NCBI GenBank assembly: GCA_900538575.1
Contig: UPZA01000020.1
Location: 1-30,942, forward strand
Direction of reading: 5' to 3'
DNA: 30,942 nucleotides
DNA from: an uncultured Ruminococcus sp.
GTDB lineage: Bacteria; Bacillota; Clostridia; Oscillospirales; Ruminococcaceae
The notes beneath the pieces are model-generated. The model ran no database searches. It saw nothing but the letters and a program-made list of their open reading frames with translations, and had not been told where the DNA came from. The translations under genes and the position numbers were made by a program. Below are positions 15,698-23,137 of the stretch, piece by piece. Positions within the stretch are counted from its first letter, which is position 1, and every line of letters begins with the position of its first letter.

Positions 15698-15706
15698 CGC
15701 TTATGC

Positions 15707-15841
15707 TTAGTGAGTCAGTCTTGCTCTGCCCTTTGCTCTTCTGCGGGCAAGAACCTTTCTTCCATTCGAATCAGACATTCTCTTACGGAAGCCGTGCTCC
15801 TTCTTTCTGTGGATCTTCTTAGGCTGATAAGTTCTTTTCAC
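15707..15841 (-). CDS. rpmH: 50S ribosomal protein L34
   Basis: 44 residues on the minus strand, beginning MKRTYQPKKIHRKKEHG and ending GRARLTH. This is the whole of L34, a very basic protein of the large ribosomal subunit. The start is GTG (15839-15841), 7 bases after a strong GGGAGGAGG. It has a perfect consensus promoter upstream and its own terminator downstream, so it looks like a single-gene transcript. It is divergent from dnaA, the usual arrangement at the Firmicutes origin. Confidence 0.97.
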   Translation of the reverse strand: MKRTYQPKKIHRKKEHGFRKRMSDSNGRKVLARRRAKGRARLTH

Positions 15842-15875
15842 TTTATTTCCTCCTCCCGTTAGGTAGATAAGTAAA

Positions 15876-15898
15876 CGCGCCTGTTTCCAAGCGGCGCG
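15876..15898 (-). promoter_or_regulatory. Hairpin in the rpmH 5' leader
   Basis: CGCGCC/GGCGCG (15876-15881 and 15893-15898) with an 11-base loop, GC-rich against an AT-rich surrounding, about 35 bases before the rpmH start codon in a leader of about 110 bases. It could be a ribosomal-protein autoregulatory structure; this is inference. Confidence 0.4.
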
Positions 15899-15958
15899 GT
15901 CTTTTAAAATTCAAGCAGATACACTTTCGCCCAATCATAGCTTTTAATGTACCCATAA

Positions 15959-15987
15959 ATTATACATGATTATTCTGTGCTTGTCAA
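15959..15987 (-). promoter_or_regulatory. rpmH promoter (perfect sigma-A consensus)
   Basis: On the minus strand TTGACA (15982-15987), a 17-base spacer and TATAAT (15959-15964). All twelve consensus bases match, as expected for a highly expressed ribosomal protein gene. Confidence 0.92.
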
Positions 15988-16058
15988 GTATTTTTTTATA
16001 AGGCCCGATTTTTTTATCTTCCGCCTTAATTTCTCTTAAAAAAAGCCCTCCTCTCAGC

Positions 16059-16087
16059 TTGCACTTTTTAATAAATTATGCTATACT
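16059..16087 (+). promoter_or_regulatory. dnaA promoter
   Basis: TTGCAC (16059-16064), a 17-base spacer and TATACT (16082-16087) with TGC immediately before it (extended -10). It gives a leader of about 55 bases to dnaA. Confidence 0.7.
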
Positions 16088-16147
16088 ATTATTAATTGTA
16101 AAAAATCAGGAACTTTAAACGGTTTCGGTAACCGGAGGTAAAAAGAT

Positions 16148-17506
16148 ATGAATTCCTTTGAAGAGGTATTTAACTGTATAATAGACTATTGCAGAGACGT
16201 AGGAGAAGTAGGCGACGTCGCCATAAAGCTATGGATAAAAACGCTCCAGCCCATAAGCCTTGAGGGTAACAGGGCTATTTTTTCGGTAGACTCCGATTTC
16301 CAGAGAGGAGTCGTCATAGCAAACTACGGAGACCTCCTCAAGCAGGCTTTCAAGGCAACGCTGGGCTTCGACGTTGAAATCGACATCAGGATTCCCGACG
16401 AAATGAGAATAAACAAGCCTGTGGATCTTGATTCTCTTGAGGAAAAGCAGCACGAGCTTGAAAAAAGCTATGAATACGCAAAATATGACTATACCTTCGA
16501 TACCTTTATAGTCGGCAGCTCGAACGAATTCGCCTACGCCGCGTGCAAAGCTGTGGCCGACGGCGGCGGCGGAATGGTATACAATCCGCTGTTTATATAC
16601 GGTCCCTCGGGGCTTGGCAAAACTCATCTTATAACCGCGACCGCAAAGGAAATGAAAAATAAGAATAACGATCTCAACATCATATACGTTACCGGAGAAA
16701 CATTTTCAAGCGAGATCATCAACGCCATACAAACCAACAGCACGACTAAATTTCATGACAAATACAGAAGCGCGGACGTGCTTTTAGTCGACGATATTCA
16801 GTTTATCGCAGGAAAAAACAGTACTCAGGAGGAATTTTTCCATACCTTCAACGCTCTTTATCAGGACGGAAAGCAGATTGTTCTTACCTCCGACCGTCCT
16901 CCTAAGGCTATCAAAACCCTTGAGGACAGAATACGCTCCAGATTTGAATCGGGACTTATCGCAGATATAAATACTCCGGACTTTGAAACCAGAATGGCCA
17001 TCATAAAGCGCAAGGCGGAGCTTTTAGAGCTTAAAATACCGGACGACGTTGCACAGTTCATCGCAAACAAGCTAAAAACAAATATCAGACAGCTCGAAGG
17101 AGCTGTAAAAAAGCTTAAGGCCTTAAATCACTACGCGGGCAGTCAGCCCTCTATATCCATGGCGCAGAGCGTTATAAGAGATATTCTCAACGACGATCAG
17201 CCGCTGCCTATAACCGTTGAAAAAATAATTGCCGAGGTCGCAAACGTTTACGGCGTTACGCCGGAGGATATACGCTCGACAAAGCGCGCTTCCGCAGTTT
17301 CAAACGCAAGAAAAATCGCAATTTACGTTGTAAGGGAAATCACGCAGATGCCGCTCGCTTCCATAGGAGTGGAATTCGGCGGAAGAGATCACTCCACTAT
17401 TGTTTACGCGGTCAATAATGTTTCCGCAAGCATAAAAAAGGACTCTCATCTAAAAGAACTTGTTGAGGATATGATAAAAAATATCAAGGATCGCAGTAAC
17501 GCCTGA
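16148..17506 (+). CDS. dnaA: Chromosomal replication initiator protein DnaA
   Basis: AAA+ ATPase that binds DnaA boxes at oriC, melts the origin and starts replication. 452 residues. Domain I (about 1-80) binds partners. A linker precedes the ATPase domain, with Walker A GPSGLGKT at about 152-159 and Walker B VLLVDDIQF at about 211-219. The C-terminal DNA-binding domain IV carries GRDHSTIVYAVNNV, the box-recognition signature. The ATG is preceded by GGAGG at 16134-16138. dnaN follows after the origin region. Confidence 0.98.
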   Translation: MNSFEEVFNCIIDYCRDVGEVGDVAIKLWIKTLQPISLEGNRAIFSVDSDFQRGVVIANYGDLLKQAFKATLGFDVEIDIRIPDEMRINKPVDLDSLEEKQHELEKSYEYAKYDYTFDTFIVGSSNEFAYAACKAVADGGGGMVYNPLFIYGPSGLGKTHLITATAKEMKNKNNDLNIIYVTGETFSSEIINAIQTNSTTKFHDKYRSADVLLVDDIQFIAGKNSTQEEFFHTFNALYQDGKQIVLTSDRPPKAIKTLEDRIRSRFESGLIADINTPDFETRMAIIKRKAELLELKIPDDVAQFIANKLKTNIRQLEGAVKKLKALNHYAGSQPSISMAQSVIRDILNDDQPLPITVEKIIAEVANVYGVTPEDIRSTKRASAVSNARKIAIYVVREITQMPLASIGVEFGGRDHSTIVYAVNNVSASIKKDSHLKELVEDMIKNIKDRSNA

Positions 17507-17523
17507 TTTTTTTATAAAAACAG

Positions 17524-17839
17524 TTTTTAACAGCGTTTTCAACAGTGTGTTGAAAGTTGTGTTGAATTTCTGAAGCCGGTTCTCCGCGGTTTTATGAAAA
17601 AGGAAATAATATTTCCACAATATTCAAAATATTAGATTGAACAGGCTGTTTAAACAAATAATAATTTCCACATTTTTTTCAACTTTTTTTTCTATTTCAA
17701 CACACAATCCTTCAACATTCCGAACAACGTTTTGGACATTAAACATCTTCAATATTCTGTCAACAGGAGCTTTATGAAAACTTATTACCCTCTGGTACGC
17801 GAAATTTAAGGGTTTGTCCTAAAATTCAACAAATCCACA
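17524..17839. repeat. Cluster of relaxed DnaA boxes
   Basis: Box-like 9-mers sharing the core TCAACA or TCCACA: 17536-17544 (TTTTCAACA), reverse copies at 17548-17556 and 17560-17568, ATTTCCACA at 17611-17619 and 17664-17672, ATTTCAACA at 17694-17702, CCTTCAACA at 17709-17717, CTGTCAACA at 17757-17765, AATTCAACA at 17823-17831 and AAATCCACA at 17831-17839. The best match seven of nine bases of TTATCCACA; I see no perfect consensus box. TTTCAACA-gtg-TGTTGAAA at 17537-17555 is a perfect inverted pair. Confidence 0.75.
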
Positions 17840-17843
17840 GACA

Positions 17844-17889
17844 CTACTACTACTACTAAAAATAATAATATATATTATTGATTAATAAG
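17844..17889 (+). other. DnaA-trio element and AT-rich unwinding region
   Basis: Five CTA triplets in a row (17844-17858), so the opposite strand reads 3'-GAT repeats, the DnaA-trio pattern described for bacterial origins. They start four bases after the last DnaA-box-like site (17831-17839) and run into an A/T-only stretch. This is the most likely site of first strand opening. Confidence 0.8.
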
Positions 17890-17981
17890 CTTCGCTTATA
17901 AAATAAAAAACAGTCTGAATGTTAAATTCTATACAGACTGTAATTATTACGTTTAGTATAATAGCTCCTTTCTAAAAAATT

Positions 17982-18247
17982 GAAAGATATAAAAATACTT
18001 GAATAATTTAAAATGATTGATAAAGAAATAAAAGTTTTTCGATTGCTCTTATAAAAATAATATTACGCCATATAAAAAAATGGGAGAAATAAAAAATACT
18101 TGAAAAATTTCAAATGATTGGTAAAGAAATAAAAGTTTTTCGCTTGCTCTTATAAAAATAATATTCCGACATAAAAAAAAATGAGAGAAATAAAAATACT
18201 TGAATAATTTAAAATGATTGGTAAAGAAATAAAAGTTTTTCGCTTAC
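17982..18247 (+). repeat. About 2.6 tandem copies of a 100-bp AT-rich repeat upstream of dnaN
   Basis: Copies aligned on TACTTGAA start at 17996, 18097 and 18197, giving periods of 101 and 100 bases. Each copy contains TACTTGAA, AAATGATTG, TAAAGAAATAAAAGTTTTTCG and, in copies 1 and 2, TTGCTCTTATAAAAATAATATT. The third copy stops at TTTTTCGCTTAC and runs into a hairpin. Copies differ by only a few bases, suggesting recent duplication or homogenisation. Confidence 0.85.
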
Positions 18248-18266
18248 TTTTTTTCAAAAAAGTAAG
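18243..18266 (+). promoter_or_regulatory. Hairpin just before the dnaN ribosome binding site
   Basis: CTTACTTTTTT/AAAAAAGTAAG inverted repeat (18243-18253 and 18256-18266), ending about seven bases before AAAGGAGAA. No T run follows, so a terminator role is unlikely on this strand. Confidence 0.55.
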
Positions 18267-18283
18267 AGTGAAAGGAGAATAAT

Positions 18284-19396
18284 ATGAATCCTATAAAATT
18301 TGCATGTAAAAAGGATGAGATATGCGCCGCTATCGGAAACGTATCCAAGGCTGTTTCGCCTAAATCCACAATAACCGCTTTAGAAGGAATCAGACTTCTG
18401 CTAAACGGTACAAGCCTTGAGTTGACGGGCTATGACCTTGAGATCGGTATTACAACCGTAATAGAGGTTGATTCGGAGGACAGGGGAGAGATAGTGCTTA
18501 ATTCACGTCTTTTCAGTGAGATAACCAGGCGAATGCCTTCCGATACGGTATGCTTTGAGGTTGATGAGAATCTGAATATGAAAATAAGCGGAGGAAACGC
18601 CCAGTATCAGATTTCAGCAATAAGCGCGGAGGAATATCCCGCGCTTCCGGATATTTCAAGAGAAAACGGTATTTTTCTCAATCAGGAAATACTAAAAAGC
18701 ATGATAAACCAGACAAACTATGCCGTTTCTCTTTTGGATACAAAGCCGATTCTGACCGGAGAGCTTTTCGACATTGAAAACGGCGGCTTCAATATGGTCG
18801 CTATCGACGGCTTCAGACTGGCTATCAGACACGAGAAGATAAACGCTTCGGAAAAATATTATTTTGTAGTTCCGTCAAAGGCGCTTATGGAGGCTTCGCG
18901 CCTTCTCAAGGACGACGCTGAAAACGACTGCGAAATTTATGTGGACTCCAAATATGTGGTAATAGAGGTAAACGGCTACAGGATTTTCACAAGACTTTTA
19001 GAGGGAGAATTTCACGCCTATAAAAACAGCGTTCCCAAGGATTTTACAACAGAGGCGATAGTAAATACAAGCGATATCGTGCATTGTCTTGAGAGATGCT
19101 CGCTGCTGCTCAATGAAAAAAACAAGGCGCCTGTTAAATGCAGCTTTAAGGACGGTCAGATAAAGGTAAGCTGCCGGACCGCAATAGGACGGCTTGAGGA
19201 CAGCATTCCCGCAGATATAAGCGGAGACGAAGTTCTTATAGGGTTTAATAACAAATATCTGCTGGATTCTCTTAAGGCGGCGGAAACGGATAAGGTAAGA
19301 ATACGGATGACCGGCTCTAACAGAGCGGTCAAGATTGCTCCGATGGAGGGGGACAGCTTTACATTCATTGTAATGCCGGTCCAGATAAAGGGATAG
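18284..19396 (+). CDS. dnaN: DNA polymerase III beta sliding clamp
   Basis: The ring-shaped clamp that tethers DNA polymerase III and many repair proteins to DNA. 370 residues, normal for the family, with the three-domain beta-clamp pattern: MNPIKFACKKDEICAAIGNVSKAVSPKSTITALEGIRLL at the start, FNMVAIDGFRLAIRH in the middle (about 166-180) and a C terminus ending FTFIVMPVQIKG, the usual PVQ-type terminus near the partner pocket. AAAGGAG precedes the ATG. It heads the dnaN-yaaA-recF-remB string. Confidence 0.97.
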   Translation: MNPIKFACKKDEICAAIGNVSKAVSPKSTITALEGIRLLLNGTSLELTGYDLEIGITTVIEVDSEDRGEIVLNSRLFSEITRRMPSDTVCFEVDENLNMKISGGNAQYQISAISAEEYPALPDISRENGIFLNQEILKSMINQTNYAVSLLDTKPILTGELFDIENGGFNMVAIDGFRLAIRHEKINASEKYYFVVPSKALMEASRLLKDDAENDCEIYVDSKYVVIEVNGYRIFTRLLEGEFHAYKNSVPKDFTTEAIVNTSDIVHCLERCSLLLNEKNKAPVKCSFKDGQIKVSCRTAIGRLEDSIPADISGDEVLIGFNNKYLLDSLKAAETDKVRIRMTGSNRAVKIAPMEGDSFTFIVMPVQIKG

Positions 19397-19404
19397 GTGT
19401 AAAA

Positions 19405-19623
19405 ATGGACAAGGAAATCATTGAAACTACAATAACGACGGAATTTATAAAGCTCGACTCTCTGCTTAAATTTTCCGGTTTGACGGACACCGGAGGCTTT
19501 GCCAAGGAGCTTATACAAAACGGTTCGGTATGCGTCAACGGAGAGGTATGCACCATGAGAGGAAAGAAAATAAGACCGGGGGACGAGGTTTCCGTGGAAA
19601 AATTCATTATAAGGGTGTCATGA
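19405..19623 (+). CDS. yaaA: S4-domain RNA-binding protein YaaA
   Basis: A 72-residue protein with a single S4 RNA-binding domain: TEFIKLDSLLKFSGLTDTGGFAKELIQNGSVCVNGEVCTMRGKKIRPGDEV. The family always sits between dnaN and recF in Firmicutes; its role is unclear but is probably ribosome-linked. It starts 8 bases after dnaN, and its stop overlaps the recF start (ATGA), implying coupling. Confidence 0.93.
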   Translation: MDKEIIETTITTEFIKLDSLLKFSGLTDTGGFAKELIQNGSVCVNGEVCTMRGKKIRPGDEVSVEKFIIRVS

Positions 19624-20747
19624 TCGTTACATCGCTTGCAGCGGACGGCTTTAAGAATCTTGAAGAGGTTCTGATAAATCCCCACCCTAAGCTTAACCTG
19701 ATTACGGGAATGAACGCGCAGGGCAAAACAAATCTGATAGAGGCGATCTGGCTTACGACAGGCTGCCGCAGCTTCAGAGGCTCTAAGGACAGAGATTATA
19801 TCGGAATAGATAAAAGATGTATGAGTATAGGGCTTTCTTTTTATGACGGAAGAAGAAAGCAGATTATAAGCTATGCCATGAGCAGGGACGGTATAAAGGA
19901 AAAAAGAGTTTCCTTAAACGGAGTTCCTATGAAGGGTACAGGCGGACTTTTTGAAAGCTTTAAATGCGTTGTGTTTACTCCCGACGATATTGATCTTATT
20001 AGGGGAGGGCCGGATAAAAGAAGAAGCTTCGCGGATCTCTGCGCCTGTCAGCTTAGACATAAAAATCTCGATACGGTAAGGCGGTATGAAATACTGCTGA
20101 ATCAGAGAAACGCTCTTTTGAAATCTATCGCTTCGGGAAGATCCTCGGCGGATTCTCTCAGCGTATGGGATCAGCAGGTTGCCGCAATAGGAACAGCCGT
20201 TTCACAGAGAAGGTGTCAGTATATTAAGCAGCTTGACGAAACCTGCCGCCAGCTTTACAGCAGTATAACGGGAGGAAGGGAAACGCTTTCTATAGGTTAC
20301 AGCTCAAATATTTTCGGGTGCGAGGTTGAGGAAGAGGATAAGGGCGAATTTGCAGTAGGCAGATATTTTAAAAGGCTTAGGGATTCGGAGGAAGACGATA
20401 TAAGGCTCGGTTATACCGTCTGGGGAGCGCACAGGGACGACATTATTATTAAAATAAACGGAATGAGCATAAAGGAATACGGCTCGCAGGGACAGAAAAA
20501 AACGGCGGCTCTTGTTTTAAAGCTTGGACAAGCGGAGATTTTTTATAAAAACCGCGACGAGGCTCCGGTGATACTCCTTGACGACGTTATGGGAGAATTG
20601 GACGAAAGCCGGCAGAAGCTTGTTTTTGAAGTGATAGAAGGTATGCAGGTTTTTATAACAGCCTGCAATGAGAATGCGGTAAAGGGTTTGTGCGACGGAA
20701 AGCATTACAGAGTAGAAAACGGAAGAGTTTCCGAAAACGGAGAGTGA
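19620..20747 (+). CDS. recF: DNA replication and repair protein RecF
   Basis: SMC-like ATPase that helps load RecA at gaps. The start at 19620 gives 375 residues beginning MIVTSLAADGFKNLEEV, in register with RecF; an upstream in-frame ATG at 19530 would lie within yaaA and is not needed. Walker A is GMNAQGKTN (about 30-38). The ABC signature region is SQGQKKTAALVLKLGQAEI, and the Walker B/D-loop region is PVILLDDVMGELDESRQ. It is translationally coupled to yaaA and followed 6 bases later by remB. Confidence 0.96.
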   Translation: MIVTSLAADGFKNLEEVLINPHPKLNLITGMNAQGKTNLIEAIWLTTGCRSFRGSKDRDYIGIDKRCMSIGLSFYDGRRKQIISYAMSRDGIKEKRVSLNGVPMKGTGGLFESFKCVVFTPDDIDLIRGGPDKRRSFADLCACQLRHKNLDTVRRYEILLNQRNALLKSIASGRSSADSLSVWDQQVAAIGTAVSQRRCQYIKQLDETCRQLYSSITGGRETLSIGYSSNIFGCEVEEEDKGEFAVGRYFKRLRDSEEDDIRLGYTVWGAHRDDIIIKINGMSIKEYGSQGQKKTAALVLKLGQAEIFYKNRDEAPVILLDDVMGELDESRQKLVFEVIEGMQVFITACNENAVKGLCDGKHYRVENGRVSENGE

Positions 20748-20753
20748 TAAGCC

Positions 20754-21011
20754 TTGTATTTGCACCTTGGCGGCGACGTGTCGGTAAGCGACGCTTCAAT
20801 AATCGGGATATTTGATATAGAAAATACAACGACCGGAAAAACCACCGGTCATCTGCTCGACAGGGCGCAGAGGGAGAAACGCGTTGTAAACGTATCCTAT
20901 GAAATGCCCAAGAGCTTTATAATATGCGTTGAAAAGGGTGAGGAAAGGGTATATATTTCTCAGATTTCAGCGGCGACGTTAAGAAAAAGATATAAAAGCC
21001 TTTTTAGATGA
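20754..21011 (+). CDS. remB: Extracellular matrix regulator RemB-like protein (DUF370)
   Basis: 85 residues, beginning MYLHLGGDVSVSDASIIGIFDIE with TTG as start codon and GGAGAG, nine bases upstream, lying in the end of recF. RemB (formerly YaaB) is a small DNA-binding-type protein related to RemA, which activates matrix genes in Bacillus. Its place directly after recF is typical. No terminator is visible before gyrB. Confidence 0.88.
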   Translation: MYLHLGGDVSVSDASIIGIFDIENTTTGKTTGHLLDRAQREKRVVNVSYEMPKSFIICVEKGEERVYISQISAATLRKRYKSLFR

Positions 21012-21173
21012 ATGCAGAATGTTTGCAATCCGCGGTAAAATAAAAATTTAAGGAAACGGTATTTAAGCCGGGAGATAAACCGATCATGGAATGGTAGGAA
21101 ATCGCCGTATTTCTTGAATTTAAAGAGTTAAGCCGATGGGAATACATATAAATCGGTCAGGAGGAAATTTTAA

Positions 21174-23111
21174 ATGTCAGAAAATCAGATAACGGAAAAT
21201 CAGAATTATGACGAAAATCAGATACAGGTGCTGGAGGGACTGGAGGCGGTTAGAAAGCGTCCGGGAATGTATATAGGATCTACAGGTCCGAAGGGTCTCC
21301 ATCACTTGGTTTATGAGATCGTGGACAATTCAATAGACGAGGCTCTGGCAGGCTTCTGTTCCGAAATTAGAGTCGATATATTAGAGGGAAACGTTATAAG
21401 GGTGTCGGACAACGGCAGAGGCATACCTACCGGAATACATCCCAAGGAGGGTATCTCCGCGGCAACTGTGGTATATACCATTCTGCATGCCGGAGGAAAA
21501 TTCGGAGGCGGCGGATATAAGGTTTCCGGAGGTCTTCACGGTGTGGGCGCGTCCGTTGTAAACGCTTTGTCGGAATGGCTTGAGCTTACGGTTAAGGACG
21601 GCAGCAGCGTGCATTTTCAGCGTTTTGAAAGAGGAGAATACTCCGAACCGCTGAAAATAATAGGAGAAACTGAAGAAACGGGTACTTCCGTTATGTTTAA
21701 GGCGGACGGAGAAATATTCGAGGATACGACCTACGATTACGAGGTGCTGCTGAAGCGATTAAGGGAACAGGCATTTTTAAACGCGGGAATAAAGATCGTA
21801 TTCAGCGATAAGAGGGACGAGGAGAATATAAAATCCGAGGTTCTGCATTATGAGGGCGGAATAAGGCAATTTGTGGAGCATATCCATAAAACAAAGGGGC
21901 TTGAATCTCTTTCGGATAAGGTTATCTATGTTTCCGGTATGCAGGGGGATTCCTTTGCGGAAGTGGCAATGCAGTATAACGACAGCTATAACGAGGTTAT
22001 TCTTTCATTCGCGAATAATATACATACGGTGGACGGCGGTTCTCATGAAACAGGCTTTAAAAACGCGCTTACTAAGGTTATTAACGAATATGGAAAAAAA
22101 TTCAATCTTCTCAAGGACGGAGAAAAACTTCTGGGCGACGACGTAAGAGAAGGACTGACTGCAATTATATCCGTTAAGCTGACAGACTGCGAATTTGAGG
22201 GACAGACCAAGGGCAGACTGGGAAATCCGGAGGTAAAGGGCTTTGTTGAAAAAATGGTAATGGAAAAGCTCATGTGTTACCTTGAAGAAAATCCCGTCGA
22301 GGCGAAGGCTATATTTGAAAAATCAGTAGCGGCGCAGAGAGCGAGGGAGGCGGCTAAAAAGGCGAGAGAGACCGCCAGAAGAAAAACTGCTATGGAAAGC
22401 GCGTCGCTGCCCGGAAAGCTTGCCGACTGCTCGGAGCACGACACTGAAATGACGGAAATATATATAGTCGAGGGGGATTCGGCAGGAGGCTCCGCCAAGG
22501 AGGGAAGAGACAGACGCTATCAGGCGATTCTCCCTCTGTGGGGAAAGATGCTCAACGTTGAAAAGGCAAGGATAGACAAGGTTTACGGCAATGAAAAGCT
22601 TATGCCTGTGGTAACTGCTCTGGGAACAAGCATAGGCGAGGATTTTGATATAAGCAAGCTAAGGTACGGTAAAATAATCATTATGGCCGACGCCGACGTT
22701 GACGGTTCTCATATCAGAACTCTGCTTCTTACTTTCTTTTTCAGATTTATGAAGCCGCTTATAACAAACGGAAATATATATATTGCACAGCCTCCGCTTT
22801 TCAAGGTTTTCAGAGGAAAAAAGGTAAGATATGCTTTTTCCGATGAGGAAAGAGACGAATATATAGCCGAGCTTACAACGGAAAACGGCGCAAAGCCGGA
22901 GGTTCAGCGATATAAAGGTCTCGGAGAGATGGATCCTGAGCAGCTTTGGGAAACGACTATGAATCCCGAAACCAGAACAATGCTTAAAATCGACATGGAG
23001 GACGCCGTTAAGGCTGATGAAACGTTTACTATCCTGATGGGCGACAAGGTTGCTCCCAGAAGAGAATTCATAGAAGCCAACGCCAAATATGTTGAAAATC
23101 TTGATATATAG
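21174..23111 (+). CDS. gyrB: DNA gyrase subunit B
   Basis: The ATPase subunit of DNA gyrase, which introduces negative supercoils with GyrA. 645 residues. The GHKL ATPase motif is YEIVDNSIDEALAG (about 47-60), followed by DNGRGIP and GGLHGVGASVVNALS. The TOPRIM domain carries EGDSAGG and DADVDGSHIRTLLLTFFFR, and PLWGKMLNVEKAR covers the quinolone-associated stretch. CAGGAGG precedes the ATG. A 162-bp gap separates it from remB, with a weak TATAAA at 21147-21152. Confidence 0.98.
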   Translation: MSENQITENQNYDENQIQVLEGLEAVRKRPGMYIGSTGPKGLHHLVYEIVDNSIDEALAGFCSEIRVDILEGNVIRVSDNGRGIPTGIHPKEGISAATVVYTILHAGGKFGGGGYKVSGGLHGVGASVVNALSEWLELTVKDGSSVHFQRFERGEYSEPLKIIGETEETGTSVMFKADGEIFEDTTYDYEVLLKRLREQAFLNAGIKIVFSDKRDEENIKSEVLHYEGGIRQFVEHIHKTKGLESLSDKVIYVSGMQGDSFAEVAMQYNDSYNEVILSFANNIHTVDGGSHETGFKNALTKVINEYGKKFNLLKDGEKLLGDDVREGLTAIISVKLTDCEFEGQTKGRLGNPEVKGFVEKMVMEKLMCYLEENPVEAKAIFEKSVAAQRAREAAKKARETARRKTAMESASLPGKLADCSEHDTEMTEIYIVEGDSAGGSAKEGRDRRYQAILPLWGKMLNVEKARIDKVYGNEKLMPVVTALGTSIGEDFDISKLRYGKIIIMADADVDGSHIRTLLLTFFFRFMKPLITNGNIYIAQPPLFKVFRGKKVRYAFSDEERDEYIAELTTENGAKPEVQRYKGLGEMDPEQLWETTMNPETRTMLKIDMEDAVKADETFTILMGDKVAPRREFIEANAKYVENLDI

Positions 23112-23137
23112 AGGATTTTAACGGAGAAAGGATTTAT

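Larger units (their letters stand above)
15398..15706 (-). other. 309-bp gap between rpmH and rnpA
   Basis: In order along the minus strand it holds the rpmH terminator (15670-15697), an imperfect hairpin (15629-15660), a promoter-like pair (15562-15589), and a leader of about 150 bases with a hairpin (15460-15481) that includes the ribosome-binding-like sequence AAAGGAGG. No ordinary gene is visible. Confidence 0.6.
15842..16147. other. 306-bp divergent rpmH-dnaA control region
   Basis: Holds the rpmH promoter and leader on the minus strand and the dnaA promoter on the plus strand, with about 70 bases of T-rich sequence between them. I see no convincing cluster of DnaA boxes here; one TTATCTACC (minus strand, 15862-15870) has two mismatches. 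Origin function therefore seems concentrated downstream of dnaA. Confidence 0.6.
17507..18283 (+). other. oriC: oriC: replication origin between dnaA and dnaN
   Basis: 777 bases with no gene. In order: a field of DnaA-box-like sites (17524-17839), a DnaA-trio run (17844-17858), an AT-only tract (about 17857-17879), a small hairpin at about 17883-17897, an 8-bp inverted repeat (17910-17917 / 17934-17941), a TATAAT (17957-17962), about 2.6 copies of a 100-bp direct repeat (17982-18247), and a hairpin before the dnaN ribosome binding site. Gene direction switches from minus to plus at this locus, which agrees with an active origin. Confidence 0.9.

Noticed and set aside
15862..15870. DnaA box TTATCTACC upstream of rpmH
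   Set aside because: It has two mismatches and stands alone; no cluster supports an upstream origin half.
17982..18247. CRISPR array
   Set aside because: The repeats are 100 bp head-to-tail copies without distinct spacers, and no cas genes are present.
21012..21173. Riboswitch or small gene between remB and gyrB
   Set aside because: Only short inverted segments (for example CCGAT/ATCGG) are visible, with no terminator or open frame of note.
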